A stretch of DNA of 64,000 nucleotides from UBA10324 sp038326325 (GTDB lineage Bacteria > Bacteroidota > Bacteroidia > Chitinophagales > UBA10324), in the NCBI GenBank assembly GCA_038326325.1, contig JBBQJW010000012.1:50775-114774 (forward strand), written 5' to 3'. Positions 62,243 through 64,000 of this stretch are shown here, piece after piece; position 1 is the stretch's first letter; each line of letters begins with the position of its first letter. Under the pieces are notes generated by a model, which searched no databases, was not told the DNA's origin, and saw nothing but the letters and a program-made list of their open reading frames with translations. A program made the position numbers and the translations under genes.

Positions 62243-64000
62243 ATGAAAGCTCGATGTACATCGCTCTTGGTTTTACTGGTCACGGTTTACTGTAGTCTTT
62301 TCACAGTAAACACATCAGTAGCCTTCAGCAAGGAAGAAATGAATTCTGTTTTCGCTTCCGTGCTCAACAAAACAAATGAAATGGGAGCTTCTCCTATTTC
62401 AATCTCAGGCATTCCATCCTCGCCCACTTGTTGGGGTGGTGGGAATGGTTCCATTAACATAACTGTCACGGGTGGCAGTTCTCCTTATTCCTACTTATGG
62501 AGTACTGGAGTTACCACTGAAGATATTTCTGGCCTTGTTGCCGGAACTTATTCAGTTACCGTGCATGATGTTACAGGAGCAATAGCAATCAGTTCATTCA
62601 CCATTAATCCGGCAGTTCAAACTGTTGGATATTTGACTTGTAATAGAGTTTGTTTTGGTGAGTGTAATGGTGTTATCGACTTAACAATAATCAGTGGAAC
62701 TGCACCATTTACTTATCACTGGTCTGCAAACGCAAATGGTTCAACTAATCAAGATGTCACGGGCTTATGTGCCGGTGTTTATTCTGTAACAGTTACCAAT
62801 GCTCTTGGTTGTACAAAACTTTTTGCCGGACAAGTTCTTGCTTGGCCTGCAATTGTTGTTTCAACTACTAAAGTAGATTTAGTTTGTAATGGTGTTTGTA
62901 ATGGTTCAATTGATTTGACAGTTTCAGGTGGAACTTCACCTTATACTTATAATTGGTCAAATGGCGCAACTACTCAAGATGTATCAGGATTATGTGCAGG
63001 AACTTATTCTGTAACTGTAACAGACTTTAACGGATGTACAAAAGTCACTTCAAATACAATAATTCAACCTCCGCCTTACACTTGTTCAATTACAGGGGGA
63101 AGTAATTTCTGTCAGGGCCAATCATCGCAAATGTGTGCAAGTACAGCCTCTTCATATTTGTGGAGCACAGGTGCTACTTCACAATGTATCACTGTAACAA
63201 CAGGCGGAACCTATTCAGTAACTGTAACAAATGCAAGTGGTTGTACAAGCTCTTGCAGCAAAACTGTTACAGCTTATAATCTTCCGGTATGTGAAATCAC
63301 AGGATCTAACTTCTGCAACGGACAGTCAACACAATTGTGTTCAGCAACTGCAACTTCATACTTATGGAGCACAGGAGCAACATCACAATGTATCACTGTA
63401 ACATCTGGTGGAACTTATTCAGTAACTGTATCAAACGCTAACGGCTGCACAAGCAGCTGCAGCAAATCAGTTGTTAGATATGATCTTCCAGTATGTGAAA
63501 TCACTGGTTCTAATTTCTGTCAGGGACAATCATCACAATTATGTGCAACTGCTGGAATGGCTTCTTATTCATGGAGTACAGGTGCAAGCACACAATGTAT
63601 CACAGTAACATCAGGCGGAACTTATTCAGTAACTATCACTAATCAGAATGGTTGTACAAGCTCTTGCAGCAAAACTGTTACAGCTTATACTCTTCCGGTA
63701 TGTGAAATCACAGGATCTAACTTCTGCAACGGACAGTCATCACAATTGTGTTCAGCAACTGCAACTTCATACTTATGGAGCACAGGCGCTACATCACAAT
63801 GTATCACTGTAACATCTGGTGGAACTTATTCAGTAACTGTAACAAACGCTAACGGTTGTACAAGCAGCTGCAGCAAAACAGTTGTTGCTTATGAATTACC
63901 GGTTTGTTCAATCAGCGGACAAAACTTCTGCAACGGACAGTCAACACAATTGTGTTCAGCAACTGCAACTTCATACTTATGGAGCACAGGCGCTACATCA
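62243..64000 (+). CDS. SprB-like repeat surface protein, N-terminal part (runs off the right edge)
   Basis: 586 codons visible from the ATG at 62243 to the window end, without a stop. An N-terminal hydrophobic signal (MKARCTSLLVLLVTVYCSLFTV) precedes two or three SprB-type repeats (TCWGGGNGSINITVTGGSSPYSYLWS; CNGVCNGSIDLTVSGGTSPYTYNWSNGATTQDVSGL). From about residue 275, Cys-rich repeats of 68-69 residues follow, each with C-[EITGSNFC]-GQS and CITVTSGGTYSVT plus CTSSCSK. SprB-like proteins are T9SS cargo, and SprB of Flavobacterium johnsoniae is a gliding adhesin. Its C-terminal signal is outside the window. Confidence 0.85.
   Translation, partial: MKARCTSLLVLLVTVYCSLFTVNTSVAFSKEEMNSVFASVLNKTNEMGASPISISGIPSSPTCWGGGNGSINITVTGGSSPYSYLWSTGVTTEDISGLVAGTYSVTVHDVTGAIAISSFTINPAVQTVGYLTCNRVCFGECNGVIDLTIISGTAPFTYHWSANANGSTNQDVTGLCAGVYSVTVTNALGCTKLFAGQVLAWPAIVVSTTKVDLVCNGVCNGSIDLTVSGGTSPYTYNWSNGATTQDVSGLCAGTYSVTVTDFNGCTKVTSNTIIQPPPYTCSITGGSNFCQGQSSQMCASTASSYLWSTGATSQCITVTTGGTYSVTVTNASGCTSSCSKTVTAYNLPVCEITGSNFCNGQSTQLCSATATSYLWSTGATSQCITVTSGGTYSVTVSNANGCTSSCSKSVVRYDLPVCEITGSNFCQGQSSQLCATAGMASYSWSTGASTQCITVTSGGTYSVTITNQNGCTSSCSKTVTAYTLPVCEITGSNFCNGQSSQLCSATATSYLWSTGATSQCITVTSGGTYSVTVTNANGCTSSCSKTVVAYELPVCSISGQNFCNGQSTQLCSATATSYLWSTGATS
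63290..64000 (+). repeat. Near-identical ~204-207-bp tandem coding repeats
   Basis: Equivalent codons of the repeat (TGT of VCEITG or VCSISG) fall at 63290, 63494, 63701 and 63905, giving periods of 204, 207 and 204 bp. Long stretches (ending TGGAGCACAGGCGCTACATCA) are almost identical at DNA level between copies, while others differ more. The array continues beyond the window. Confidence 0.9.

Noticed and set aside
63290..64000. CRISPR-like array
   Set aside because: The ~204-bp repeats are coding, in frame and without short palindromic repeats or unique spacers of ~30 bp.

Overview
This window looks like a chromosome segment from a member of the Bacteroidota. It is AT-rich and carries at least six proteins built as type IX secretion system (T9SS) cargo, recognised by signal peptide, PKD/Ig-like or SprB repeats and a conserved C-terminal sorting domain. 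Several genes are preceded by the Bacteroidota -7 promoter box TAnnTTTG. Housekeeping genes (mutL, queA, scpA, rpsT, dnaJ, grpE, rlmN, purH, mreBCD, pbp2, rodA) also fit this phylum. No tRNA, rRNA, IS element, CRISPR array or prophage was found.

Layout. 1-7.4 kb (minus): two adjacent giant T9SS type-B proteins with unrelated N-termini but homologous repeats and C-termini; the first runs off the left edge. 7.4-12.2 kb (minus): mutL, two rhomboids and a membrane-anchored EEP-fold hydrolase in a tight operon. 12.5-22.3 kb: a T9SS protein, queA, a MNT/HEPN gene pair, a GH3/beta-lactamase fusion, a barrel-like envelope protein, scpA and a DUF4886-like T9SS protein. 22.4-33.5 kb (plus): a surface-saccharide operon with PIG-L deacetylase, glycosyltransferase, HisH, HisF, a very large amidotransferase-GT-GT fusion, GNAT/FemAB-like transferase, methyltransferase, MBOAT acyltransferase and its SGNH-like partner. 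33.6 kb: rpsT with a clear promoter and terminator. 34-43 kb: a second saccharide group (FkbM methyltransferase, two sulfotransferase-like proteins, glycosyltransferase, AsnB-type amidotransferase, WbqC), interrupted by minus-strand dnaJ, grpE and a TlpA-like gene. 43-51.7 kb: metabolic and mixed genes (phhA, nitronate monooxygenase, sugar nucleotidyltransferase, GxxExxY protein, rlmN, amidohydrolase, polytopic membrane protein). 51.8-59.2 kb: purH, then the rod-shape operon mreB-mreC-mreD-pbp2-rodA. 59.4-64 kb: a T9SS protein, an MBL-fold hydrolase, a LOG-family protein and the start of a SprB-like repeat protein that runs off the right edge.

The most unusual content is the 22-33 kb locus. 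HisH, a HisF paralogue in which the first catalytic Asp is replaced by Leu, and a WbpG-like N-acetyl sugar amidotransferase predict synthesis of an acetamidino (amidine) sugar. The amidotransferase is fused to two tandem glycosyltransferase domains, and both resemble the stand-alone glycosyltransferase three genes upstream. This suggests that amidination and two sugar-transfer steps are physically coupled.

A second genome-scale signal is the 7-mer TGTTACA (reverse complement TGTAACA). It recurs roughly six times more often than base composition predicts, in all reading frames, in both orientations and also between genes.
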